From Daphnia carinata (lineage: Eukaryota; Arthropoda; Branchiopoda; Diplostraca; Daphniidae): DNA of 64,000 nucleotides. The stretch is from positions 7,428,446 through 7,492,445 of the forward strand of contig NC_081338.1 of the NCBI RefSeq assembly GCF_022539665.2, read 5' to 3'. The notes beneath the pieces are model-generated. The model made no database searches, was not told where the DNA came from, and was given only the letters and a program-made list of their open reading frames with translations. The stretch's first letter is position 1, and every line of letters starts with the position of its first letter. The position numbers and the translations under genes were made by a program. Positions 9,240-22,265 of this stretch are shown piece by piece.

Positions 9240-10619
9240 GGTTTGTTTGTGTGGATTTCATGGGAATGGAGTTTAGACCCGTGGGGCTATGAATAAGAAC
9301 CAAAATTCTCCGGCGGCAGCGGCCTTTTTATGTCGTAAAATCCAATTGCTTGGACGACACTATGAATGCGTCCAAACACAATCACTGCGTCAGAAACTGA
9401 AAATGTTAAAAAACAACAGCAAACAACAAAGGACAGCCTATCGGAATTCAATTGAAACAACCAGAAGGAAGAGATGAAAGAACTAAGAAAAAAGGTGACA
9501 AGGCGGCTTTTTTCACTTCGTCGGCAAGAAAATGTTGAGGGAGACAAGTTGATCAATCCTTTCAACTGAAGGCTATCTCGTCATTTCCACCGATCTTAAA
9601 GGACAACAGATTTCTTGTGAACGTGTTTTCAGTACTGGGCGTCTTCTTAGAGACCTCTGGTGGTGACGTTAGCAAAACCAGTATTTACCTCAACAACGTA
9701 CGGTTAGTTGATATGCATAAGAAGGTCTTATAAAAGTTGTGATTTCGAACAATTCCGAAATAACAAAGAACCACATCGATCACATACAAGGATATTAAAA
9801 TTTTCAATAGACCATGTCGATAAAAATATAGATGACTCTGCTTTTGCGGCAGGAAATCTCAAATGAAAAAACCGTATTCCAAACGTGAAGAAAAACTGAG
9901 CGGCCTTTGCAATAGAATTCTTCTCCTTATATAGTCGCCACGGTGCATCGTTGGCGCCACTTATTTTTATGAAGCGGTTTAAAACGTGTTGTTCTTAGAA
10001 CAGAGATTTTTATCAAATTTTAGCGCTCTTTTCTATTTAATAGAAATTTGTATAGCATATGCCACCTTCGTAAGCGGAATTTTGAAACACTGTTCTGTTA
10101 AGCTGGCATGCGTTGAAAATCATAACTCATTCGATCCAATTTTAGAAACAAAACCTAAATGGCAGAAGCTATGTTGTGAAACGAGCAATAATATTATTCG
10201 AGTTACATCTAGGCAGATCTCCTGTCTGGTGTTAAGCAGGAAGTAGTAGAATATCCAGTGAATGACGGATGGTCTCTGCTTAAAACTGGTTGATTGCCCT
10301 GAGCGTTTCATGGCTGAACAATATCGTTCCGGTCTTTTGCGGGTATTGTAAATTTCTCTGCGTCCTTTTTTTTTTTTTTAAATTAAACGATTGGCCTTCA
10401 GCCAAGGAGTTTCATTGGCTCATAATTAAGAGAATCACTTTGTACTAAAGGAGGTTATAGCTCCCAGTAGTGGGTGAACATTACAGCGAATTTACGGCAC
10501 GGTATGGACGTACCCTATAAATCGGATGACGGCAGTATCATAACGAGCATTATATTTTGTTAATACTTTTAACCAAACAGAAGAATAGGTTGTGTACTTG
10601 GTGAACCAAGGAATCACCA
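9240..10619. other. Intergenic, nothing firm recognised
   Basis: This holds the upstream region of the second BTB gene and the 3' flank of the GH27 gene. Short ORFs (for example 9986-10246 +) are AT-rich and unconvincing. There is a run of T at 10368-10379. Confidence 0.5.
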
Positions 10620-12669
10620 CTATGGAATGCTTATCTTGCCAGCAGAAGAATACCTTCCAATCAATTTTTTCTTTGAAACAAAAGACTTTTTCTTCAGAAT
10701 AGTACATTTGACCATTACCACTCCTATTTTAAAATATTGAAAATAAAATGCAAACAGATTAATAACACTTCAATACAAGCGCTATTTTTGAATTTCTGAA
10801 CATTTTAAAATTTTAATTACCAGAAGGATTCACGACAACGGTTAAAGTGTTATCAGGGTGGTAGATTCCTAGATCTAACCCATCAAACATCTCTTGTACT
10901 TTGTAACCTGACGCAGACCTAAGGCCAGCGTCACGCAGTACAATGGATATTCGAGTTGGCGTTCCGTCTGTTCGGCGGTTAAGAAAAGCTAGCGCTGCAG
11001 AACGATTGTCTCCTAAACTTGGCTGAACGGGCTTCACCCAAATTTCAACACCAGATTTCTATTCCGAATAAAACAGATTTTTCATTTATAAGAAAATTAT
11101 ACGCTCTATTAAATGTTTTTTTTTTCTTTCAAACCTTAAATATCCGCCTGCCTTGAATGCCTAATTCATCCTGGTTGACGGCAATTACGTTTTTGTTTTG
11201 AAGGATTGCTTTCATCTCGGGTCTTATGGTCCGCAAATCAACTGACATGAAGAGTGGTGAAGCTAAAATCGCCCACATGGCCATCTGTGCCCGGCTTTGG
11301 TCATAACTCAGACCAAAATTGCCAATAATCAGCTTCAAAGCGAAAATATTTAGATTGAAAACGGAAAAAAAAATAATAGCAAAGTTAGGATTTTTACCAT
11401 GTCGGGATCGTTCCAATGGCCAGGTCCAGCCGCAGGTATCAACGTATCTTGATTATCGCCATAATAATCAATGATACTCGACACGCTAGCCCACGAATCG
11501 TCAATATCGTCGAAATTTCGCCAAAGATTGCATACGGTTCCAATGAAAGTATAGTTGGGCTAGGTTATATGCAAAAATCAGACACTGCAATAGAGTCGAG
11601 TTACGACATCTCCTAAAACATCAATATAACTTACCTGTATTCCTTTTTCGATTTGATAGTCCGGCCTGAATTTCAAATGAATCGAAAATGTTAATCCTTT
11701 TGCTAATTTAATCGTTCTTATGCCATATTATCATATTACCAACTACAAGAATACACCATGGGTCTACCAGTTTGATTCAGTAAAGATCCGAAGTCAGGGT
11801 AGCCTATTACGAAAGGTTTAAGGAAAGGCATTTAGTAGTAATAAATTTAACTATCGTGCTTTGCATTAACCAATACCTCTATCCATTTCAGAAGGATCAG
11901 CATAGCATCCATCTAGCTTCACATAGTCTATTCCCCATTCAGCAAAGGTTTTGGCATCTGTCTCCAAATGATTGAGAATCCCTGGGTATCCTATTTTATT
12001 TGTAAACAAAAAGTAATATTATCCATAAATTGATATACTTTATAGTAGGTTATTCCAAGAACCTCCACAAGTTAAAGTTCCATAATCTTCATACATCCCA
12101 AAATAGAGACCTCTGGAGTGGACCTAAGGCTCAAAATGTTTTAAAATAGAGGGAATCAAAACAAATAAGCAATGTGTTAACTAACATAATCAGCAAGAGC
12201 TTTGATTCCATTGGGGAAACGGTTGGTATCTGCCTGTAGCTGTCCACTCTCTGAGCGATTGTGGCTAAGCCAACAATCATCAAGTGAAATAATGTTGTAA
12301 CCAGCTCCCAAATAGCCCTCTGACACCATTAAATCGGCCATTTTCATAAATAATTTTTCACTGCAAATTAAAAGTTAGAAAAAATAAACAAGAAAAACAA
12401 GAAATGAATTTGTGGTTACATCATTAAATGTAACATATTAGTAAAATTACCTAATGCAGTTTTCAGGATCATTGGTACAGTCTGTATTACACCGGAATCT
12501 TTCCCATGCAAGCTAGACAGAATTGAGAAAGTAAATATAAAAGGTACAGCATATGGGCAAGACAAAGATTTACCCATCCCATTGGTGGTGTTCGGGCTAA
12601 TCCATTTTCAAGTGCAAGGGCTCCAAAGCCCCAAATGCAAATAAGTCCAACTAAGCTGATAGACTTCAT
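10620..12669 (-). CDS. GH27 lysosomal alpha-galactosidase / alpha-N-acetylgalactosaminidase
   Basis: Eleven exons (12574-12669, 12451-12512, 12186-12360, 12063-12123, 11877-11990, 11740-11803, 11635-11665, 11398-11559, 11135-11332, 10821-11058, 10620-10723) give 434 aa. It opens with a signal peptide and the mature start [13 protein letters not shown]. Family landmarks are in order: [17 protein letters not shown], nucleophile Asp158 in YVKLDGC, SCSWPDY, acid/base Asp219 in [23 protein letters not shown], then the beta-sandwich. It hydrolyses terminal alpha-linked galactose or N-acetylgalactosamine. The specificity loop SCSWPDY carries Ser where NAGA enzymes have Ser and GLA enzymes have Glu, but Asp where NAGA has Ala. 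I lean to NAGA-type specificity without certainty. Every phase closes and the length is normal for the family. Confidence 0.95.
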
Positions 12670-13581
12670 CAGGAATACAATAAATGTTTCTATTTTTCTT
12701 CATCAGCGAAATTAAAAAATTTAATTTGATTAATTCCAGAAATACATATCCACAATAAATCAAAATAAAATACTGCTTACTGCTTGTTTTACCATACCCA
12801 AGTTAGTTAAATTGAGATGCATGAATTGATCGGGTATCCGATCGTTGAATTACTTTCTGAACTTTGCTTTTTCAACCTTGCTAAGACTTAGAAATTCAAA
12901 ATGCCCCTGACAACAGAATTAGCTTAAAACTTAAAATCTGAAAGAAGGAAAGGGGTGTGTATAGTAAACTGTGCCGAAGGCTACAACGGTTTACCCAATG
13001 AGAAATCGTGAAAAAACGCGCCAACATGCAAGTAAATTTTCCAACGTGCGTGATTGCCAGTCGATGAGTTGGATAGTTCACCAGAAAGTAGAAACTGCAA
13101 GATTGCAATTGTCGACTTCCGCTTTTTTTTTGCTTTTTTATATTTTCAATTATTTTAGGTCGTGCTATCCGCGCACAGGTTGAATCCTGCTATGCTTATA
13201 ATACGATTACAGTCTGATTTTTGGATGACCAGGTTTATGACTTCGTGCTGTTTGTTCTTTCCCTGTTGACACGCGATAGATGCTACTCCGATGTGACTAC
13301 TTGGACATTCTTCTTAAGATAAAGCTAATATGATGCATTTATGCAGAAATAGGAAGAATAAGGAGCTAGCATCGTTACTTCCTGCAATTACAGGCAATAA
13401 GTAAAACCAACGAAGCTTTTGATGTCTACGAAGGTATGACAATGCCTCAGAATCTAGAAAACAAGGATATTTATACGGCTGATTTAATACCTTGGCGCTT
13501 GTATTCAAACTGAAAAATCAGAAGCAAGCATTTGGGTTGCAGTGTACATTTTATGGAAGTTATAATGGAGCAAGACAGCCT
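12670..13581. other. Intergenic, nothing recognised
   Basis: Promoter side of the GH27 gene and 3' flank of ELP1, both on the minus strand. No ORF with splice support was found. Confidence 0.5.
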
Positions 13582-16500
13582 TTATTTAAGACTATCAAGT
13601 TTCCAAGCTGTATCTGGTGAATCAGGTGGACTGCGTATTTTTATATCTGAAAATATATGAAGTTACAGTATGATTTGCACTTTTCCTTACTAAACTTGGA
13701 TATTTATGAATTACCTAGTTCCAAGTAACGGGTGGAAAAGAATTCTTCTTTTTCTTGATTTACTTGTGAGATGATCATTTCAGTAGTGGCTGACGGCCCA
13801 AAATTCTGGACAATGAAAGAAAAATGTTAAAAATTTCCAGATTTAAACGATCTAATGCTTGAAAGTAATGGGTAGGTTTGAAACAAACCTTGTCGTTCTC
13901 TTGATGTTTTCGGTCAAAAGAAAAATTCCAAATGTCTTTCTTTTTTTCTTCCATTAGTCTTAGCAGGGCTTCAGCTTTATTTTGAAGGCATTTGGCTCGG
14001 CTCCAATCTTTTGAAATGATCAACTCTCCTCTTAAAAGGCGACCCACATCCTCTGCGTAAAGCCATGCAAAAAATGAAGTAAGAAAACTAACGGAAGAGT
14101 ACGAACTGAGGGCATACGGAGGACAGTAGTGATTGATGAGTAGAGTACGTGTAGCTCATTGATAATGGCCATATCTTCAAATGGACTTCCTTCTTTGAGT
14201 CGTAATTTCTTTCTTTCCTGCTTTCGACGATTTTTGGAGGATCGAAACGTCCTCCCTGACGTGCCAGTAGTGTGCGTGAAAATACTGCTCCCTGTTTCCG
14301 AATAAAGGTCTCCATGATCTGTTTCAGGAGGTGGATGATCACGTTTGTACAGCAGATCCTGTCGGACGACGGATAAACGTAGAGAATATTTGCAGCACTC
14401 TTGTTCCACCTGCTCCAATTTGGCTTCTATCAGCTGGAACGCTTCATTCAATTCGTTCTTAAGTGTTGTCTCTGTTTCACCAACAAAACATTTAAAAGAT
14501 AAAGTTTTCTACATGGACACCCAATTGTCATACCTGCCCAATTTGCTATGTTATGTCTATAGGCTAAAGCCCAAGCTTCTCTGAAAAATAGACCATCAGT
14601 TAAACATTGCCCAGCTAGTTGATAGTCTCCCAAATGATGTTCAGCTAATTGTGCGGCATCACTATGTTTTTTTGAAGAGCGTAGACGCAAAACTAGTTTG
14701 GATACCAAAGTTTTCGTCTCCACCTCACTTTAAAAGAAACTGCTTAGCTTAAAATCAAAATAAATCTGAATTAATTTGCGTTACCTTAATTGAAGTTGAG
14801 AGGCAAGCGATAAACAATTGGCCCACATTCCACATTGTTCGAAGGAATGAAGGGCCAAATCGTAGGCCTCCACTCGCTGATAGAGATAACCGGCCTCCTC
14901 GTGATTATCCTTGGATGCCAGGATTTCAGCTTGGAGGCAAGCTGCCGCTTGTAAAGCTGTTTTGACTTCATCTTTTGGCGAAACAGTGCACAGTTCATCT
15001 ACGACGGGAACGTATGTCCTATGAAGTTTCATATAAGCAATGATCTGCTCGGTTCTGACGGGAGAACAGCGACATAAGTGACGGACGGCTGAATCATAAC
15101 ACTTTAAAGAGTTGTCGATGGTGAAACGTCTTTCATTTTCATCACTCATGGCTTTCAAATCATTCAAAAATGCTAAATACTCCTTGGGATCCTGTAGTAT
15201 GCAAAAACGAGACATTTTAATAGAAAAATTGCCAAATAGAGATTTTTCGAGACAATACCTTTTGGCTACGATGTGCTACCATTAGCGTCAACTGTAAATC
15301 GTAGGTGGCCAATGCCTCTTTGTACAGTTGCTCTCCATCGACCAAGACGGCCATGTATTTGAGCGCCTGATCTTTCAAAGATTCTTCTACAACAAATGAT
15401 TCACTTAAGAGTTCTCTTTGTTAACAAATTTAAAAAAAAACAAACAAACCTGTGAGCACTTGAACCCTCTTCAACCCTTGGTCTACCATTCCTTGCTTTA
15501 TATACGAAGTAATGATAGGCAGTAGATATTTTAGACTATCTGTTTCGATCATAACCTAAGACACATAATTAGTTTTGCCAACATCCATTTTCAGCCATTA
15601 AAAAAAATTAAAAATTTATACTTCTCTTAGTCTGCTACAAACTGTATTCACTTTCTCTTTATCTTTTGGTGACGATTTGTTTTCATAATGGCTTTGATAC
15701 ATTGTTGTAGTAAAATCTTCATCCCTACAAGAATATCGAATTTCTATTGGTTAGATAAAATTTCTGAAAAAAACAAAAACAAATAAATACATACTGTAGT
15801 TCTCCCAGAAAGAGGTTGAGGTTCGCCACATCTACGTTGCTAACTTGTTCGACAAATTGCAAACAGTGTTCAAGAAACGCATTTGGGTTATGATCATACA
15901 ACAAATTTAAATTAATTCGTTGTTTCTTCATTAGGACGAATGCATCCGAATAAGACTGTCTAAAATTAAAAAGAGAATTAGTTGTTATCATGTTTCCTAA
16001 ATGTCAAAGGATTTATTTTACCTGTCAATCAAAGCTTTCATGATATTCAATGACAAGGCTCGAGGGTGAATTGCCTCGAGGTTGCCGCGTGGCATTTGCA
16101 GGATAACAGTAGTCTCCGTAGCAACTGCATGCACCAATTTAGCCCCTCTTTCAATGGCTCTCTCTGTGATTGCTAGACTAGGATTGGATAATCCAGCAAG
16201 AGGTAGACAAAGTAGCCTATGCTTTTGCAGTGAAGTCACCAGCAGAAAATGTGAATGCGCTACGAAGGAGCTAACCGCTGCTAAGATCTCCTTTCCATCA
16301 ACGTATAAGCGTCCGCTTGCAGCTAGACCCACTACATGACCATCGATCCATTCCATTCGGTGGCAAAATTCAGGAAACACGACAGAATGAGAAATTTTAA
16401 TGTCATCGATGTTGAGTTCTAAGAATTTTCCGTCAACTAAGTGGATCAACACCATATTTTGCTGACTGCGTAGCACTTCAATTCCGCCAATTCTCGCATC

Positions 16501-18531
16501 TAAAGTTATTGTGTCTCTACAATACAGAAAATTATAAGAATAACACTTTTAATAAGAACAGGAGAAAACATACTTGATTGTGAAGATGGTTTCGTTTAGT
16601 TCTAAGACCAGTAACTGGTTTATTGCGGCCGCAACTATCGTGGATGGATTGACCAATCGAAAGTGGTACAATTGGTCGTTGGTAGGTAAGCTTAATGAGG
16701 CCGTGAAATCCAAGACAGGTCGGAAATGCCCTCCTTCTTTGCAGACGATTTTAACGTCAGGATGACACAATTTCTCTTCCGTTTCACAATGAGGCAGCCG
16801 GAAAAAGTGTACCAAACCACTGTGAGTCAAAACAGTGAGGCGGCTTGAAAAACTGGAAAGCAAATCAACGGAATGAATAGATGATGAAAACTCAATTTCC
16901 CAGCCACACATGGGTGGCGGGACGATTGATTCGCGCAGGAACGTAATCTTCAATTTGCCTGTAAGTAAAAACATGTTTTAATAGGATTTCTAAATTTCGA
17001 TTAGATCAACTTACAATTGTCAACTACAGCAATACAGGCAGGATCACTTGACGTCAGGTCTCTGCTGGATGTTACGACGGGCTGATAATCGGTCATGACA
17101 TACGTGCCATTGGAAAGAATAATATGAAGCCTGCACAAATATCACGAATAATAAACGACTGGTTATTTCTTACACAATGATTTAATTATACCTATTTGTT
17201 TCGATGACGTCCCACATAACCCACAGTGGCCGGAGGCCTTTTTCGAACGGACGAGTATGTTTCATGTACCAATGATAATTAGCCATTGTCCAGAGCTGAA
17301 GACCATAAACATCTTGTTCGAAGCGTATTATCATTGCTAAGATCGTGGAGTCACCGTTCCAGTAAGACTCCAAAACCTGCAATAGCGTCATAATAAGAAA
17401 TCGAATGCTACTGCATAAAGGAGAATAACTATATACTTGTTGCCCGACGGGAATGTCAAATTCCCCGTGACGCAGTCCATTTTTTTCGAAGAATGCCACT
17501 TGTTGCTTTCCTTGTTGCACAAGAAAAACCGTGCTGGTAATGAGACCGCTGGCTCCAGATGAGCGCCATGAGAGGCTCTGGCACAATTGACTAACAAGTT
17601 CGCTAGTTGACTGTAAAAACCCTTCTCTATTGAATACTCTTATTAAACGATGACCTTTAAATTAAGAAAAAGGTTTATTTATAGGAATCAAACTAACATC
17701 TGGCATAAATGAAAACGAAATAGCAGTACCTGTACTTTGTTCAACTGCATTAACTGCGAAGAAAAGTCCATCAGCTCGCCAAACGATTCGAGTTCCTCTA
17801 TCATCCCAATCCGCTAAAGAGCATTCGATCTGTTGTTTGCTTCGTGCGCCTTTTCCTTCTGACCCGTGAAATTGGGTTTCTTTAGAGCCCCATCCAACTG
17901 ACACAAACTTTGCTAAACCAAATAGGTTAACTTTCATTCTTTGAGAAGCAAGCAGGCAGAAGTAATCATTACCTTCTCCAAAGTCTTGCTGGAATAGAGG
18001 TGCTTCTTGAAGAACATCCCACATTCGACTCATCATGAGTACATTGCCGGTCTCTGATATAACAACAAGTGTTTCCATATCTGGGCTCCAGCAACAACCT
18101 GCAATCCCTCCTGATACATCACCTACAACTTCAAACTATAAAAGGATTTTGAAAATTTTTACACCTGCCTAAACTGTTTTTTGAGCAAACCTCTGACAAG
18201 CTTAGGTTGTAAACAGAAACACTTCCTATTTTTGCTACTATTGCTAGCACATCTTCTTCTGGTAAATATTTTAAATCCAAAACACTTCCAACATCTAAAG
18301 GTCCTAGTACCTCAACCTGAGATTTTGAGAAACCAATTTAATTGGGATAAACGAATGTAGATATTGAAAAAAAATTACACTGTCTTCCGCATTTGGCTGA
18401 TCGACATCCAATTTGCATAGCTCATTCTGGTTGGCAAAAAACAACAAATTTCTTTCTATGGTTGCTGCACAACAGTCTTTTAAAAAGGAACACGATGCTG
18501 CTTTCTTATCAATTAAAGTTAAATTTCGCAT
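13582..18531 (-). CDS. ELP1: Elongator complex subunit 1
   Basis: Nineteen exons close in frame to 1266 aa: 18379-18531, 18191-18316, 17973-18135, 17730-17912, 17437-17654, 17192-17376, 17015-17130, 16574-16958, 16022-16516, 15795-15959, 15622-15724, 15450-15555, 15259-15386, 14785-15191, 14534-14727, 14118-14471, 13889-14052, 13715-13805, 13582-13646. ELP1 (IKAP) is the scaffold of Elongator, which modifies wobble uridines of tRNAs. Recognisable landmarks are VGWGSKETQFHGSEGK in the N-terminal WD40 propellers, LNLLYDHNP, SFEQCGMWANCL and HHLGDYQLAGQCL in the TPR-like part, the basic SSKNRRKQERKK motif implicated in tRNA binding, and the C-terminal WKL motif. Intron 3 (60 nt) is stopless and in frame. 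Human ELP1 is slightly longer (1332 aa). The start ATG at 18531 begins MRNLTL. Confidence 0.97.
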
Positions 18532-18974
18532 TTTTAGATTCGGGAAGTTTGAAAGTCTTCAAAAAATGTGTGTTGATCTGTAGGAAAAAAGTTCACGTGT
18601 GCCGAGCAGACGAAAATTTTAAACATTGTGGTGGTTATCCCTAAACAGCGGGAAGAAAATTGCGGAAGGATAAATTCAAATTACGGTTGTTAGCAGTCGT
18701 TATTCTCAAAATACTTCAGTAATACTAAACACTAATAATTTATCCTCACCACTTTGGCTAACTATTATCATCAGGTTCTGACACATTATTTTCATAGTAC
18801 ATTAATGAAATACCACGACGAACTTTCTAAAAAACAAAATTAACTGTTTATTGTTTAAATTGTCCCTTGAAAAATTACACGCGGACCAATTTAAAGAGGG
18901 TCTTTGAATAAAGTTTGATTTATTGATCACAATACTGTACAATCATCGAATTTTTAATAGTCCGAAGTAATATG
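18532..18974. other. Spacer between ELP1 and MTPAP
   Basis: 440 nt between two minus-strand genes: ELP1 upstream region and MTPAP 3' flank. AT-rich; nothing recognised. Confidence 0.5.
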
Positions 18975-21244
18975 CTACTTCCGTTTTTGCTTTTCGATTG
19001 AATTTCGATTTTTTTCGGATTTCAAAGGTAGGTTTTTTGACGATTTGTTTCCTGCTAATCCAGTAGTAAGTTGTACTTGTTTAATAAATCCGTTCATAGC
19101 GTTCAAGCCCGAACTAGGACGGGATTCTGTTGTTGACGATTTTGTTTGGTTGTGTGCTGCTGTAAAGGGAGATACGGTCTGCTGGTAGGCTTCGCCCTTG
19201 GAAAGTTTCGTTTCAACAAAATCGTCAATTTCATCGTCAGTATCAGTTGAAAAGAGATCTTTGATATCTATCTGAGCCACGTGGTTGTAATGCGATGTCT
19301 TCGGGTTCAAGCGCCGTACTCGTTCGGCTCGTGGGAGAGCCAACAGTCCCCAGTTTGCGGGTCCCTGATCTTCTTGGGTCTCCAAAATGTACAATGCGTT
19401 TCTAGCTTCCATAACCACGCGCGTGAGTTCTTTAAGGTTAACATTCCTGCTAACATTCAGTTCACGTTCTAGCGGATTTTGCACGTAGAGGGGCTTCGAA
19501 TCGAATTTTCTGGTCGCAGTGCCCGTTATAATGGACACGCTTCGCTCATTAAAATCGAAGCTTTCAACGAATCGCAAAAACTCAATAAAAAGGTCTTCAA
19601 GTGATTCTTGATTTAAGTTTCCGCGCTCTTGGAACATGGTCGGATCACGCAGGAAAGTGCAATCGATGTCATTTGTTTGTCGAGTATCCACTTGAGGTCT
19701 AGCTAATTTGATCATTTCACTGAGTGTTGGTAAAATTGCTGGAGAGCGACGTTGCAAGAAAAAGACCACCATAAGCGTAAGCGTAAAATTGGTTATTCGA
19801 GGTCCCGGAACCATATCCGTTAGCCTAGCCCAAGCACCCCAATGTCTTACAGCTGTCACTAACGGCCTGAATCTCCAATCAACTTTATCATAAAGATATA
19901 GCAACTCAGACATGAAAACGCCCGTTCTGAAAGAAAAAATAAATTTCTCATTTTCTGCTTGGAAGGCAGGGGAATGAAGAGCAACTTACAACGACCCCAT
20001 AGATAGGTCACAATCAACTCCGGTGAATTCGTGGTAAAATTTAACAATTGGTACTCTAGCTTGCAATATCCGTTGAACCTACAAGAAAGAAATGACTATG
20101 AGTTGAATTTTAGCATTAATATAATACCACAGCTAACCTGAGTGCAACCTGTAGTAAAGTTTTGGAGAATATCTGCAAAAACTTCAATATGTCTTTGTGT
20201 TTGAAGCCTGGGGTTGTTTATTACAGCTTTGGCTTGGAAAATGAGAGGTGATTTCACTTCGAAGGGTTCCGACCCACAATGGCCATCAAGTGAGACTGCC
20301 ATATCCAGATCGCAACCATTACGCCCGCAACCATTGACAAAGGAGCCGAATGGTAAAACTTGTAGACTAGGAAATAAACCCGAGAGCATACGCTCAATTT
20401 GAACGCAGGTTATCCACCTGAGCCTATGGCCAATTTCCGATAAGCGAGTCTGATCTTCCAAAATTATCATCTGTTCTGATATCTGCCACAAAATATAATT
20501 TTGTTAAATTCAGAATAGCTATGTACCAGCTATGAACTTTATGTCTACCGATTTTGCATTGGAAAGAAGGTCTTCTAGGTTGTCATTTGCTAAATTGTCT
20601 TCACTAATAATTGTGGGATATCTTGCCGGCACAGAGGCAGATGATTCTGAAGGCATTGCTTTCAACCACAGGAAGGGTGAGGCAGCTGGAATCACTTTAA
20701 CATTATTGTTGTGAGAACAGCTAGCAAGTAGATTTACAGCAGACAGCTCAGAATCAAACTCTAAAAGAAGTAACTCCTGTGAATATTGGTATTTTAGAAT
20801 ATCAAAAGATGGTTGAAAAGCAGTATATTATCAGATTAGACATTTCACCTTGTCTTTATGTGTGTAATGGAAGAGATTTGCCACATTTCCATGTCTTGAG
20901 CACACCTGATTTACCAGAGCTGCCGATTTTGAAGGGTTTCCCACCTGAACAACAACTGATGATCTAGCTTCTTTCTTGCGGAATTCCACCATTTCATCAA
21001 AACATTGCTTTTTATCTAAAGAAAAGGTTCAGACTTGGATTAAATTTTATTGCTTAACTACGCTCACGATGTTAAAGGTAGCTTCACCATTGATAGATGG
21101 GTATGTTTTAGTGGTTTCTTCCACAACTGTAGGTTTATCTGCTGCGGAAAACGTCCTGACATGTCTAAAGACGTCGAATTTAAGTTTTACCTTATGAAGA
21201 TACGGTCTGACGTGATGGCTCGTGTGTCCAAAGGAGTAGCGCAT
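18975..21244 (-). CDS. MTPAP: Mitochondrial poly(A) polymerase
   Basis: Six exons (21088-21244, 20849-21015, 20549-20776, 20138-20482, 19990-20078, 18975-19926) give 645 aa. The protein polyadenylates mitochondrial transcripts. The N-terminus is basic, lacks acidic residues for about 30 positions and fits a mitochondrial presequence. The nucleotidyltransferase core has PFGSFVNGCGRNGCDLDM, with the metal-binding aspartates at about 242 and 244. The PAP-associated region follows (FRPLVTAVRHWGAWA, ITNFTLTLMVVFFLQ, FIEFLRFVESFDF). The exon 1 donor is a weak GTGAAG, chosen because it alone keeps frame into DKKQCFDEM. The C-terminus is Ser/Lys-rich and low-complexity, longer than in the human enzyme. 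Confidence 0.95.
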
Positions 21245-22265
21245 GACTATGTTATGAACGCTGATGAGGTTTAGAAGCAGGTTTGTTTAGCCTGCTCTTG
21301 GGGGTTGCCATCTTGGAAAATCCATTCAAAGGGAAAATTATTTGCAGCGTTTCAAATTTGTTCGATAAAAAATTACATTTTATTATGTAGTGAAACTTAA
21401 TTTTGTGTTTTGTCTCAAACAATATCAGTCAGCATTCAGCTTAGCATTTATGCAGCTTCGACACTGTCATAACATATTTAGCACTAATTGTTATTGCTTG
21501 TTCAAAGTCATCCACACCAACCGCCTCAATGGAAGTGAATAGTTAAGTTCTATAAGGTCGGTTACTAATAATGTTCGTGACGGACGTTCACTTCATATCA
21601 TTTCCATCCATTGCTTTTTGGCTTCATTTTTGGTGCACCTACAACTTGCTCATTGTTTGCGCAAAGTACCATTGTGCGTTCAATAACTTGGGCAGAGAGA
21701 CTATCACACAAGTTAAGCAACGAGAATAAGATGTATCATATACTTTGGATTTTAACTTTCTATTTACTTGGACAACAAAACATAGAACAAAATGACTCGT
21801 TATGATAAAACTAGAACTTCCTTTGACCACATACTCCTATGTAATACGTAGTAGTAGGGCTGCCTATGGATGCAACTCCCTAGAATGAAAATATAGGAAA
21901 ACATGGTTGTTGGATTCCATAGAAAGCGCTCCCTAGCAATTATTGACAGTTACATCGGATTGATTTATATTTCAACATTTAAACCCTTCCATTTTCTGCA
22001 CGATTCAAAACCAAGGGAATTGCATGTAGTACATTTATAATGTGTTGTCATGACATTTTGCGATCAAACAACTTCAATTCAAATTTCCCAAGTCAGTTAT
22101 AAATGCCTAAGCGTGTGCATCTGCCAAGGCGGCTAATGTATCTGCTCCTACTGTTTGTTTTTTTAACATGTATCGAATTTGTAACTGACGGGTTGCTAAG
22201 ACGCTAAGCTTTAGACACATACCTATAAAGGCACAAGTTGCCCTAAAAGTACTCCAGAGCTTAAG
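21245..22265. promoter_or_regulatory. Divergent spacer between MTPAP and the first IR gene
   Basis: About 1 kb between divergently transcribed genes. GCCATCTTGG at 21307-21316, read on the MTPAP strand as CCAAGATGGC, resembles the YY1/Pho site common at housekeeping promoters. It lies 65 nt upstream of the ATG. The rest is AT-rich with no recognised gene. Confidence 0.35.
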
